Below, one piece after another: positions 23,337 through 33,992 of a DNA stretch of 64,000 nt. How positions within the stretch are numbered: position 1 is the first letter of the stretch; every line of letters starts with the position of its first letter. Both the position numbers and the translations under genes were made by a program. A model generated the notes under the pieces. That model saw nothing but the letters and a program-made list of their open reading frames with translations. It ran no database searches and was not told the DNA's origin. This DNA comes from Siphonodentalium dalli (lineage: Eukaryota; Mollusca; Scaphopoda; Gadilida; Siphonodentaliidae), in the NCBI GenBank assembly GCA_032622095.1, contig CP136064.1, forward strand, positions 134,423,129-134,487,128, in the 5' to 3' direction.

Positions 23337-23872
23337 TTAAATTTTATGGCAAAATGGTGTGATAATTACAAACTTTTCCGACTTCGTTTGCATACTTTGC
23401 AATTATTGACACTTCCATCATTTCCACTGTACATGTAGAACTGCTGTAAGTTCTTATATATAGAGCTGGCTTTGTTTGTAAATTTTGTCTCCACTATATT
23501 TATTCGTCTAGAAATCTTTGTGTTTCTAATCCAGTTTTTCAAGAGAAAAGAGCGCCAAGACATTCAACTGAGGGCAAACGGGTGTGGCAGTGCATGTTTT
23601 CCTGCCCATGCATAATTCAGATTATGCGGTGAGGCATTAATGATTGAGGAAAAGCTAACGACTAATCAGTCAAATAATATTTTAGTGATAAATATTTTGT
23701 TCATTGAGTTAAAATAGTCTATGAAATGAGAAATTGAGTTAATGTTTCCTTTACCCAACTTGCTGTTTAATCAAATAAGTTACTAGAATATTGGAATAAT
23801 ATTATAAATTTCAACTTTGAAACCAATAAACAAATGTACTTGCCACAAAAAGACCTACTTGAGTAATTGTTA
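23337..23872. other. No recognisable gene
   Basis: AT-rich DNA between the TTAA element and a family B element. The minus-strand frame at 23563-23366 has no recognised motif. Confidence 0.4.
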
Positions 23873-25326
23873 GTCGAGTTTTTTTTTCTCCAAAACTCGA
23901 CTTATAGTTTGATGAGGGGCGGCCGGGCGGGCGTCGTAGGGCGGGCGGCGTGTTTTGCTTATAACTCAACCGGTTATTGACGGATTAAAAAAATTTGGTG
24001 TGTGAGTACATATCCATGCACGTAAGCTGCAGACAAAAAAATCGGGTTTGTCCGCACATTTATTACAGAGTTATGGCCCTTTGCCATTTTTCACTGATTT
24101 TAGGCTCGTTAGCGCAACAACTTCAACAAACGTTATCTGATTCGATTGAAATTTGGGATATAGGTGTCTCCCAAGAATATCTCGGACGAGTTCGAAAACC
24201 GGCCTGGTCCGATAAAATTTGATAGAGTTGTGGCCCTTAATTAGTCATTTTTCAAGAATTTTCAGCTCGTTAGCGCAATAACTTCAACAAACGTTAACCG
24301 ATTTGATTGAAATTTGGTATAGGTGTCTCCCAAGAATATCTCGGTCGAGTTCGAAAACCGGCCGGGTCCGATAAAATTTGATAGAGTTATGGCCCTTAAT
24401 TAGTCATTTTTTAACAAATTTTCAGCTCGTTGGCGCGATAATTTAACAAACATCATCCTATTTTATTGAAATTTTGATATATAGGTGTCTCCCAAGAATA
24501 CCTCGGACGAGTTAGAAAACCGGCCCGATAAAATTTGATAGAGTTATGGTCCTTAAGTACAGTAGTCATTTTGTACAAATTTTGAGCTCGTTAGCGCGAT
24601 AACTTCAACAAACGTCATCCGATTCAACTAAAATTTGGTCTATAAGTGTCTTGCAATAATATCCTGGACGAGTTCGAAAACCAGCCTGGCCCAATAAAAT
24701 TTGATAGAGTTATGGCCCTTAATTAGTCATTTTTCGTGAATTTTTAGCTCGTTAGCGCGATAACTTCAACAAACGTCCTCCGATTTGTTTAAAATTTGGA
24801 ATAGACATACTTGCCAAGAATATTTCGGACGAGTTCGAAAACCAGCCTGGCCCGATAAAATTTGATAGAGTTATGGCCCTTAATTAGTCATTTTTCGTGA
24901 ATTTTTAGCTCGTTAGCGCGATAACTTCAACAAACGTCATCCGATTCAACTAAAATTTGGTATATAGGTGTCTTCCAATAATATCCTGGACGAGTTCTAA
25001 AACCAGCCTGGCCCAATAAAATTTGATACAGTTATGGGCTTATGGCCCTTAATTATTAAATTTTCATGATTTTTTTGCTCGTTAGGACGAGTTCGAAAAC
25101 CAGCCTGGCCCGATAAAATTTGATAAGAGTTATGGCCATTTTGAGCTCGTTAGCGTGATAACTTCAACAAACGTCCTCCGATTTGGTTAGCGCGATAACT
25201 TGAACAAATATTAACCGATTTTACCTATTAATTAGTCTACCGATACTGATGCACACCAATTGGCGGTAGCCACCGGCGGTAAGCCACCGAAAACGAGACA
25301 CAGCATCTCTGATGCCACCTCTTGTT
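23873..25326 (+). mobile_element. Family B tandem-repeat element, copy 1 (~8 monomers)
   Basis: The 5' end carries the foldback CGAGTTTT-CAAAACTCG, then CTTATAGTTTGATGAGGGGC and a GGGCGG-rich stretch. About eight ~175-bp monomers follow, each with TTAGCGCGATAACTTCAACA, ATTTGGTATATAGGTGTC, AATATCTCGGACGAGTTCGA, AAACCGGCC-GG-CCGATAAAATT and GAGTTATGGCCCTTAATTAG. The 3' end is a GGCGGTAGCCACCGGCGG block, GAAAACGAGACAC, the hairpin GCATC-TCT-GATGC and the terminus CACCTCTTGTT. Non-coding. The frame at 23995-24222 is an accidental opening in monomers. Confidence 0.82.
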
Positions 25327-26065
25327 TAAGTATGGAACAATACAGAGCATTTATTGTTAGTATATTGCCGATATCACTGGATATCGTATGAATAAAGAGC
25401 TTTTATCTCAATTTTTTATGAAAACGAATTGGAAAATTGCTGACTGCCATTTTATCACCAAAGTATAGATATAAGGCTTACATAAAACTGTAGATTGGCA
25501 ATTTTTTTTTTTTTACCGACGTATCTTATATCTCCTTTGAAATTACATATACAGACTTTGGAAGTTCAAACGGTACTAGGTAAATTAAACTAAGCATTAA
25601 TAAAAAAATAATAAAATATGGTGTACCGGTATTTGTCGCTCGTGCATAATCCATGTCATATATTTGGCTCATTTTCAATATCAATTGCAATTTTTATTTG
25701 CACTCATCCCTCTTATCAAAATGTTCATGGTCACTGTAATAGATGATTCAATATTGACCTTTTTGAAGGTACATTTAGAACCTTTCCCATCTCAGTTAAA
25801 TCATGGGCATGTGAAAGTTTAACTGGACAGAGGTCTATCCCAAAATGACATTCTTTTTGAGAAAAACCCAACTTTCGATTGTATTATGAGCGCAATTACA
25901 CTCGTCTTCTGAATCGCGAGAGCAAATATAAAGAGCTCTCGCTGTGTTTTCGTCATGGGAAGGAAATAAACTTGTGCCTTTGGCTCCTGCATTATGCTAG
26001 GGATTTTTAACTTCATGACATTATTTTTAAGATTTGGATAAAAAATCACAAAAGTGAACACTTTT
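25327..26065. other. Apparently single-copy DNA without recognised gene
   Basis: AT-rich with poly-T/poly-A runs. The minus-strand 80-codon frame (26061-25819) has no motif I recognise. No element ends are visible. Confidence 0.4.
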
Positions 26066-26877
26066 TAGCTCAAGTTTACTTGGAAGAGTTTGAGCTACTG
26101 CAATGGCTTGGCATCCATCGTCTATGTGTGCGTCATGCATGGAGACGTTTGTCAACAATTTCCATTAGCACGGGCTACAGGTCGTACCTTTGATTGGATC
26201 ATTATGAAATTTATCATGGCTGTTGACATTGAGATGTAGATGGTAAAGTTTCATTTTGAGGTCGTTCTGCAAAAAAAACATGGATGCCAGTGGCCATCTT
26301 TGATTTCAAAATTCATTCCATTAGCACGGGTTACAGGCCATACTGTTTGTCTGATCATCATAAAATTTGTCATGGATGTTAATTAATATTGACATGTTGA
26401 TGATAATGAGTCAATTTGGGGTCATTCGGCCGCTGGCACTGCCAGGCAGCCATATTGGATTTCACTCTTTGCATAACTAAAATCAAGTCGTACCTTTGGT
26501 CGGATCATTATGAAATTTGTCATGACTGTTGACATTGACATGGAGATTTATTAATTCATAATTCAGTCCATTAGCACAGTCTACTCTACAGGCTGAACTG
26601 TTTGTCTAATCATCATGAAATTGGTGATGGTTGTTAATTTTGACATGTAGATGGGAACGAGTCATTTTGGAGTCATTCGGCCATAAAACATTGGTGCTGG
26701 CAGTCATCTTGGATTTTACTGTTTGCATGACTAAATTCTTTGGCACACCCCACAGTCCTCTTCCCTTTATAATCGATCATCACCAAACTTCATATTGATC
26801 TTGATATTGTTCTACATATGTACTTGATAGCTATAAAATGTTTTTGAATTTTATTGGAACACATAGTCGCCAGTGGC

Positions 26878-28207
26878 TAGAGATGGGCGGTACTCGGTAT
26901 TTACCGTGCGGTATCGGTATCAGCGTAATACCGATTTACCGTACCGAATCAAAACTAAAAATACCGAATTTTCGGTACTGAAATTATTCATGTGTTGCCC
27001 AACTTGTGTGTCTTCGTATTGAGTAAAGTTTCTCAGTAAACAGTTTTGATTCGGTACTTTAATTAAAATTAATCTCAGAATTATACAAATCCATCAGACC
27101 ATCAGTTTGACAGGCCTTGAGCAAGCAAAAGGAATAAACACTCACAGATGGCTGACCTAGTTACGGGCCTAACAATCAATGCAGTTGTTAGAATAGATAC
27201 ACACTACACAGTGTATCAAAGAAGCAGTGCTGTGACTTATTGCTACATTGTAACGTCGACAATGCCACACTGACTGTCACTCAGGTGGTGGCAGTCCGTA
27301 TAGCACGTGGCTTTGGCGACTTCAAAGACACCGACAATGCAAGCGGCATAAACAGAAATAAGGTCCGATTTCATTTATACAGTGAATCAAATCTACTTTC
27401 ACTTTCTAAAAATAGAACAGATCCATCAATTGATTAAATTCTAAGATTTATTTCGGCGTTGCGGCTATTGATTGGGATTTGTGAATTGTGATCACTGATT
27501 ACTACTCACAATTCTATTCACTCGCGAAAATGTGACGAAATTGGCACGTATATATATTGTAGCCATGCAATGATGCAATCTCTTATTCTTTTCAAAAGCG
27601 GTGCGACGGCCTGCGTGTACATGTAAATGATCAAAGAGATGTGTGAATATCACTTAATTGAATAATTGTGTAGGTCATTATGTTCCTCATTTAGCTGTTG
27701 TTGCGAATGTAGTAAATCCGTGGGCATATTTTCATGTATATTGTTCAGTTAAAAACTTGAGTTACCGCAATTTATTATATGACTATGACTATTCTTCCCT
27801 AAATACCACTATTGTTTGAGGATCTAATCCAAATCATCGGATCACACTGAGTGAGATTTCCCCAGATCAAATCAGATCACACTCCTACGGAAATTCCCGA
27901 GATCTGCCGAATTAAAGTCGACGAACTATTTATCCTTTAAAATAGACTCTGGTAAAAAAAATAGAACTGCTGAAGTGAAAAAGATCGGCAATTAACTGGT
28001 TATTATAGTAAACTGGGCGTCATATAATAAACCTTTTATCACAGCAGTGAGTTGATTCGTGTGGTCGCATCACGTCTCGTTGAGGTGGGCAGATTGCCGG
28101 ATCAAACATGATGCCTGCGGCAACTCGTTTGATCCAGCAATCTGCCCACCTCAACTCGATGTGATACCACGACACCGAGCTTAAAATTTCAATACCGCCC
28201 ATATCTA
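26878..28207. mobile_element. Non-autonomous hAT-like transposon, 1330 bp
   Basis: The left end is TAGAGATGGGCGGTA and the right end TACCGCCCATATCTA, an inverted pair with one mismatch. The target duplication is CCAGTGGC on both sides (26870-26877 and 28208-28215). Subterminal GGTACTCGGTATTTACCG and TACCGTACCGAAT repeats are typical of hAT ends. The 65-codon frame at 27240-27437 has no recognised motif. A 40-bp-arm palindrome sits near the right end. Confidence 0.88.
28062..28168. repeat. Imperfect palindrome, ~42-bp arms with 19-bp loop
   Basis: The left arm ends TTGAGGTGGGCAGATTGC, CGGATCAAAC. The right arm begins GTTTGATCC and continues AGCAATCTGCCCACCTCAA. The match extends outward through GATG-GATACC with a few mismatches. 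It lies wholly inside the hAT element and could be a secondary insertion. Transcribed, it would form a long hairpin. Confidence 0.88.
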
Positions 28208-28371
28208 CCAGTGGCCATATTGGATTTTACTTTATGTATATCTCTTCATGTTGGTAATCTAGTATTGATTAGACATTTCAACTTTCCGCATTCCTAATAA
28301 CTCTATTGAATGTAACACATGCAATTATTCCCTTTCCAAGTTGAGCTACAGTGTCATTGATACTTTCGTTA

Positions 28372-29085
28372 CATATTTTTCAATGCACAGAAAGACACCC
28401 TGCTGCCTTCATTTATTGGAGAAATGTTTTGAAAATTTACAGGCATGTTTAGGATCACCTCTAGATGGGAGCTATAAAATCTTAGCAATTTCAAGCGAAA
28501 AACATGGCCACCGGCAGCCATCTTTAATTTTACTCTTTGCATGACTAAATCCTTTGGCGCGGGCTACAGGTCATACCTACAGACCACATTCCTCATCTAA
28601 TCGCCAGCAAACTTCCTATCGATTAGTTAAAAAACATGGCCGCCAGCAGCCATCTTGGAGTTTACTCTTTCCATGACTAAATCCTTTGGCACACCCTGCA
28701 GGCCATATCCATCATCTGATCATCATTAAACTTCATAGATCTTCGGGGTGACCTCTCAAATGCCACATCCATCATCCCTCACCCCGCATGTAAACTTCAT
28801 ATGGTTCTTTGGTGTTACCTCTAGATGGAAGCTGTCTAATTCTTCTGAAATAAAATTATGGGCGCCTGGAGCCATGTTGGATTTCACATTTGAATCCATC
28901 GGCACACCCTGCAGCCCAAAATTAGCAGAGAAATGTTTGAAATGAAATTAATTTCATTTACACAATACAATCCATCTACAGAAACTTTTGACTTTCCTTC
29001 TTTATCATTCTATTCACTGCTCAGCATAAAATGATTAACTCCTCCCCAAGTTGAGCTACAGTGTCATTGTCACTTTCTTTAATGA
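28372..29085 (+). mobile_element. Family C remnant with diverged monomers and tail
   Basis: Monomers with ACATGGCC(A/G)CC, GCAGCCATCTTGGA, TTTACTCTTTGCATGACTAAATCC and ATCCTTTGGCAC are interspersed with CCTCTAGATGG-AGCT words that are absent from the big array. The tail ends CCAAGTTGAGCTACAGTGTC, ATTGTCACTTTCTTT. It has no clear 5' end and directly follows the 3' end of the preceding family C copy. Confidence 0.65.
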
Positions 29086-29213
29086 ATTTCACCAATGTTA
29101 TCACCTATCAGTGACAGTGGGGTGAAAACTACTTTGAGTGCTTCATTTCTAGTCAACGGAGAAGACAAGAACACCTGCAAGCTGTTTTAAACTAAAAACA
29201 ATGTGTCAGCTAT

Positions 29214-30215
29214 GAGTTTTTTTCCAAAACTCGACTTATAGTTTGATGAGGGACGGTGGGCGGCGGGCGGGCGGGCGGCGTGTTTTGCTTATAACTCAAC
29301 CGTTTATTGACGGATTAAAAAAAAATAACTTCAACAAACGTTATCCGATTTGGTTGAAATTTGGTATATAGGTGTCTCCCAAGAATATCTCGGATGAGTT
29401 CGAAAACCGGCCTGGTCCGATAAAATTTGATAGAGTTATGGCCCTTAATTAGTCATTTTTCACGAATTTTTAGCTTGTTAGCGCGATAACTTCAACAAAT
29501 GTTATCCAATTTGATTGAAATTTGGTATATAGGTGTCTCCCAAGAATATCTCGGATGAGTTCGAAAACCGGCCTCGTCCGATAAAATTTGATAGAGTTAT
29601 GGCCCTTAATTAGTCATTTTTCACGAATTTTCAGCTCGTTAGCGCGATAACTTCAACAAACGTTATCCGATTTGATTGAAATTTGCTATATAGGTGTCTC
29701 CCAAGAATATCTCGGATGAGTTTGAAAACCGGCCTCGTCCGATAAAATTTGATTGAGTTATGGCCCTTAATTAGTCATTTTTCACGAATTTTCAGCTCGT
29801 TAGCGCGATAACTTCAACAAACGTTATCCGATTTGATTGAAATTTGGTATATAGGTGTCTCCCAAGAATATCTCGGTCGAGTTCGAAAACCGGCCAGGTC
29901 CGATAAAATTTTATAGAGTTATGGCCCTTAATTAGTCATTTTTTGTGAATTTTCAGCTCGTTAGCGCGATAACTTCAACAAACGTCCTCCGATTTGTTTA
30001 AATTTTGGAATAGACATACTTGCCAAGAATATTTCGGACGAGTTCGAAAACCAGCCTGGCCCGATAAAATTTTATGGAGTTATGGCCCTTAATTAGTCAT
30101 TTTTCGATTTTACCTATTAATTAGTCTACCGATACTGATGCACACCAATTGGCGGTAGCCACCGGCGGTAAGCCACCGAAAACGAGACACAGCATCTCTG
30201 ATGCCACCTCTTGTT
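29214..30215 (+). mobile_element. Family B tandem-repeat element, copy 2 (~5 monomers)
   Basis: Same ends as the 23.9 kb copy: CCAAAACTCGACTTATAGTT on the left, then GCCACCGAAAACGAGACAC, the GCATC-TCT-GATGC hairpin and CACCTCTTGTT on the right. It holds about five monomers instead of eight, so copy number in the tandem core varies between elements of one family. The microsatellite is a GGCGGGCGG run. Confidence 0.82.
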
Positions 30216-32166
30216 CTATGTTCAGTTCTTGTCCCAATTTGATTCGGATTTGATGTCAATGTCAGACAACCAATTGGAGATTCGATTCGGTTAACAAATT
30301 TCCAATTCGCTGGGTGCTACTCCAGACGAATAGTAAACAATACCAATCTATACATTAATATTAACTGAATGGGAGAATCCAATTAGTAAAGAAAGGGTTA
30401 AAGACATTATGGACTTAATCGGTTGCGTGAAACTGATAAGTTAGTATTTAAGCGCTATGCCAAATGGTGGAATGTAGCATTCTACCAACATCACCGAAAA
30501 TCTCAAGCAAATCGACTGTAACACTACATAGAAAACATCATCTGAACTACGTTCAATTGTAAATATTTACCTCTCGATTCGGGACGCAACTACTGGCGAT
30601 AAACTAACGAAAATGACTTCACCATCTAGAGTCACTGCATTTAATTAATATATAAGAATGTTGATATGTGTTTCCAATTTGGATATAATATTTGTATAAT
30701 ATAACTTCTTTTAGCAAGATTATTCTCCATTTCTATTTGATCACTGTATACCTGAGTGTTTCACATCACTTTAAGCACTAGAGAAAAATATTACAATGCA
30801 AGGGTCGGGCTTCACAATAAACAGATTAAAAGTGTATGGCCTTCTGGACAAGAAATATTCATTAGACAGCTGCTGATGGTCTATCGTTCCGATAGATCTA
30901 TAGAGCATTTTCTTCCCCAGAACATTGATTCAAAATATTTAAATAAGAATTTCATTTGTGGCAGCGATTAAAAAAATCTAGAATTATTTTTTTGCAACAA
31001 TGTGATTTGTCTTGGTGAGCAGTAAATGTTGCCTTAACTAATCCGCCCATGTACTAAAATCGGCACTAAATACTAACATGCTTCTTTGACATCTTTTCAA
31101 TCTCCATGACGAAAAAAACAAGTCTTCCTATTGTCTCTGTGTGGATCGGCGTAGATTTTAGTTTACGTGGTGTGACTTTGCATAAATTTTGTGGCAAATA
31201 CTGCAACAACGAAAATATTAACATTGTGACGGTTAAATTACTAAAGACCGAACCGAGCAGTGATATGAAGAATAGATGTCATATGGTCATGATTAAACAT
31301 TCGTTCCAGTATTATATAACTTTTTTGTGGTTGTTGGGCTATTTAGACACCATATAAGTTGGAAATAAGTAACCATATCATCGAAAATTTCAGCTCATTT
31401 TCAGTTTTTAGCTTTACTCAAGTTTACTGTTGGGTGACTGCTAATTAACTAAACTGCGAGAAACCGTATTCAGATATTTTGATATAAAAAGTTATTATTT
31501 GACCGGTGGAATTAAATAGCATTCTGTTCACGAAGGGAGTGCCTTGAGGGCCTTAAAATGATGCCACTAATTACACATTATATATTTATCAGGCAACAAC
31601 ATGCTTAAAATCTTTAAATATAATTCCATCTGACCAATTGTATAGAGTGCACAGGGAGAATACCCAACTGGTTGGGATGCATGAATTCTATGATAGCATT
31701 CCCTTCCCAGCTGGATTAGGTGCCCAGTTTTAATAAAAACATGGAGCAGTGTTCATAACATTATTTTGAGTATAAACATGATAAGAAACTTAAGAGAGCA
31801 CTGGTTTGATGCTTTACTGATACCAGGGATGATTCAAAGTCTTAAAGATAACAATTTAACCCTATTAAATTATGCTAGTTGTAGCTTCCAGAGTATAACT
31901 TATATCTGTTATTGGGAATGAAATGATCATAGATGTACATGTATCACCCTAACACTCCCACCTTCATGACTTTTGAGAAGTGATGTTCTATTTTGGATGC
32001 CTGGTGTGCCAGTACTAGAGGGCTTATGTAAGATGCATGTAGTTTGTGGCTCCAACAGTGGATGTACCTCTAAATTGACTGACAAGTTGCGTAATAAAAC
32101 TCAGTTCCTCTAGCAGTACATTATGACATTGATTTCTGATGTCATATCATTACATATTTTTTTCAG
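30216..32166. other. Mostly single-copy DNA upstream of the PAK exon
   Basis: AT-rich DNA with no element ends recognised. Frames at 30756-30971 and 31106-31357 have no motif I can name. By position this may be the promoter-proximal region or an upstream intron of the PAK gene. No CpG-rich promoter or TATA context stands out. The final bases before the exon form a pyrimidine tract ending TTTTTTTCAG, a good splice acceptor. Confidence 0.4.
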
Positions 32167-32180
32167 ATCGGGTTAAACCA

Positions 32181-32204
32181 ATGAGAAATGTCATCAGATT
32201 TTGA
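32181..32204 (+). other. Upstream ATG overlapping the PAK start
   Basis: An ATG seven bases before the PAK initiator opens a seven-codon frame (MRNVIRF) that ends in TGA inside the PAK frame. Its context is weak (C at -3), while the PAK ATG has G at -3. If both are in the mature mRNA this could tune translation through leaky scanning. The role is inferred. Confidence 0.5.
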
Positions 32205-32252
32205 GACACATGAAAAGCCGCCGGCTCCTCCCGTTCGACTGACAAGCACAAG
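32188..32252 (+). CDS. PAK: p21-activated kinase (group I PAK), first coding exon
   Basis: The exon starts after a pyrimidine tract with AG at 32165-32166 and ends at AG|GTCAGT. The frame gives MSSDFETHEKPPAPPVRLTS plus Thr and two bases of a split codon (phase 2). Group I PAKs begin the same way: an acidic start followed by KPPAPP(V/M/L)R and a Ser/Thr-rich stretch, with Drosophila Pak especially close (KPPAPPVRLTS). PAKs are Ser/Thr kinases activated by Cdc42/Rac that act on the actin cytoskeleton and adhesion. The PAPP stretch is the binding site for the SH3 domain of the adaptor Nck. I found neither the CRIB/autoinhibitory exon nor the kinase exons downstream, so the following intron probably exceeds the rest of the window and would hold the large repeat arrays. 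The 5' part of the exon (32167-32187) is untranslated. Confidence 0.88.
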
Positions 32253-32786
32253 GTCAGTGTACTATTAAAAATTTCTTATCTTATGCTTGCTTTATCAGGT
32301 AGAAAAATGATCCCTTCAGAAAACCAGCATGCAAAATCAGTCTTACCACAGTACAGACTATACAGAGTCTACAAAATACTGGTACAGGTACACATTCTCC
32401 CCCTCCCCCCCCCCCCTCCAGGGACCGCCAACAAATATATAACATTATGAATGGTGGGTGTTTCCCCAAATGGTTGTTATTCCCCCAAATGGTGACATAA
32501 ACTAAGTACTGTTTAAAAAATCTTGAGGTAACACCAAGACTTTTTGATTGCATAATTACTTGCGCCAGTCCATGCTGGACGCAAGTAATGTTTTCGGTTC
32601 GGATCTTTGTCTGTTGTCTGTCCTTCCGCGAACATGTTACGTCATACCGGAAGTACATATTGTAAAAAAATGAACACGCGCTAATATGAAATGGTTGCAT
32701 CAATTGTAATTTAAATCCACATATATACTTAATTTGCATTGTTATCTGGTTTTATTTTGGTAATAAATCGTTCATAAATGAACAAT
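32253..32786. other. Intronic DNA with a short C-tract
   Basis: Presumed first part of the PAK intron. It contains a C-rich tract (about 32398-32420) that on the minus strand encodes poly-Gly in an accidental 152-codon frame (32739-32281). No exon was recognised. Confidence 0.45.
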
Positions 32787-32955
32787 ATTGAAAAATTTCA
32801 AAAAGTTCCAAAATTTCAAAAATTTCAAAAAGTTCCAAAATTTCAAAAATTTCAAAAAGTTCCAAAATTTCAAAAACTTCAAAAGTTTCAAAAACTTCAA
32901 AAATTTCACAAATTTCAAAAATTTCAAAAACTTCACAAATTTCAAAAAACTTAGT
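32787..32955 (+). repeat. Minisatellite of AAAAATTTC / AAAAAGTTCC units
   Basis: About eighteen 9-10 bp units, mostly TTTCAAAAA with GTTCC and CTTC variants. It encodes FKNFKKFQ-type repeats on the plus strand and EIFEILELF-type repeats on the minus strand, which are by-products of the repeat. A single related TTTGAAGTTTTTGAAG block lies at ~33040. Confidence 0.92.
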
Positions 32956-33068
32956 AATTTTTATAGGCGCCAAATTACCATCCAAGACGTATACCCTTAT
33001 AAACTGCGGGTCAGTCCTAGTAACGCGCACGTCAACGCGTTTGAAGTTTTTGAAGTTTTCAATGCGAA

Positions 33069-33165
33069 TGTCACTTTAACATTATCCCACAGTGAGTGCC
33101 TAGTGTCACTTTAACATTCATCCATAGTGAGTGCCTTGTGTCACTTTAACAATCATCCCCCGTGA
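33069..33165 (+). repeat. ~36-bp tandem repeat GTCACTTTAACATTCATCC-type
   Basis: Three units share GTCACTTTAACA-TCATCC and then AGTGAGTGCCT. A fourth GTCACTTTAACATTCAAGAC starts the repeat at 33421. Non-coding. Confidence 0.8.
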
Positions 33166-33321
33166 TTATTTTTCATAATAGTGTTTATAAAGTGTGTCTG
33201 GAAAATCAACACTTTGTGTGTTTATTATAAAACGCTATGACATGTTTTAATATAAACACTAGTGTTTATTCATGTCCCTTTAATATTCAAATACTGAGTG
33301 CATTTTGTCCCTTTAATATTC

Positions 33322-33500
33322 AGGGCGGAAGCTGCCCATCGTTCATCGAGGTCATCACGTGATATACATGTAGATAATACATCGTTCACATGGAGAGACT
33401 TCGTTCAGCGAGCGCAGTGTGTCACTTTAACATTCAAGACTGAAGCTATCCCCATCAAGGTCCTCACGTAATATACATGTAGATAATACACCATGCATCG
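33322..33500 (+). repeat. Two-copy ~110-bp repeat with TACATGTAGATAATACA
   Basis: Copies at ~33322-33382 and ~33430-33492 share CTTTAA-ATTCA, GAAGCT-CCC, ATC-AGGTC-TCACGT and ATATACATGTAGATAATACA. They are separated by the fourth copy of the GTCACTTTAACA repeat. Confidence 0.7.
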
Positions 33501-33929
33501 GAGTGGCCTAAATCTGATAGTTGGTTAACAGGTAAAAAACACTACCAATATGTCTCACCTGTAATTAGATCGGATGGAGTTATCGTTCCTAATATGCAGC
33601 CAACTGGGGTCCATATCATCATAACAGGGATATTATGTCCGTACACAACTATTTCAGCGATGGATGAACAGAGATTTGATATCTAGATTTTTGTTATCGA
33701 TCTCTCAAACGAGGGGCCAGCACCCGTGGTTCGAACTGTTTTTGGCAAGACACCACACAACATGCCAAATGTGTGATGGGCGCAAGTATAGGCAGCTCCA
33801 GTGAGTGCATTCTAGTTGTTTCATATTTTAGCGCATGCCACAATGACTTCGGCATATATCAAAGCGGTGTAATGATAACAGTGTCAAACCTAGTGACTCA
33901 TTTTCCACTGATTAACTTTTTCACCCCCG

Positions 33930-33992
33930 CTGCCCGCTATAGCGGTCACAACGTCATGTACGTTCTACCCGGCTGCCCGCTATAGCGGGCAG
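33930..33992. repeat. Duplicated CTGCCCGCTATAGCGG with a perfect 20-bp palindrome
   Basis: GCTGCCCGCTATAGCGG occurs at ~33932 and again at 33972. The second copy completes the perfect palindrome CTGCCCGCTATAGCGGGCAG (33973-33992). It may be a terminus of a small unidentified element, a binding site or simply a short foldback. Confidence 0.8.

Larger units (their letters stand above)
26066..28371 (+). mobile_element. Family C element, older copy interrupted by a hAT
   Basis: The 5' end is AGCTCAAGTTTACTTGGAAG with the foldback partner GAGTTTGAGCT. Diverged monomers with CATGAAATTTGTCATGG and GCAGCCAT/TGGCCATCTTGGAT follow. The 3' tail is TTTCCGCATTCCTAATAACT, CCAAGTTGAGCT and the hairpin AGTGTCATTGATACT followed by TTCGTT. 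The body is split by the hAT at 26878-28207. If that hAT is removed, the monomer reads continuously through CGCCAGTGGC and CATATTGGATTTTAC. Confidence 0.75.

Noticed and set aside
32281-32739. 152-codon minus-strand frame with poly-Gly
   Set aside because: The poly-Gly comes from a C-tract, there is no recognisable domain, and the frame lies antisense just downstream of a well-supported PAK exon.
32752-33114. FKNFKKFQ-type and EIFEILELF-type repeat proteins
   Set aside because: They are products of a 9-10 bp minisatellite. Both strands are open for the same reason.
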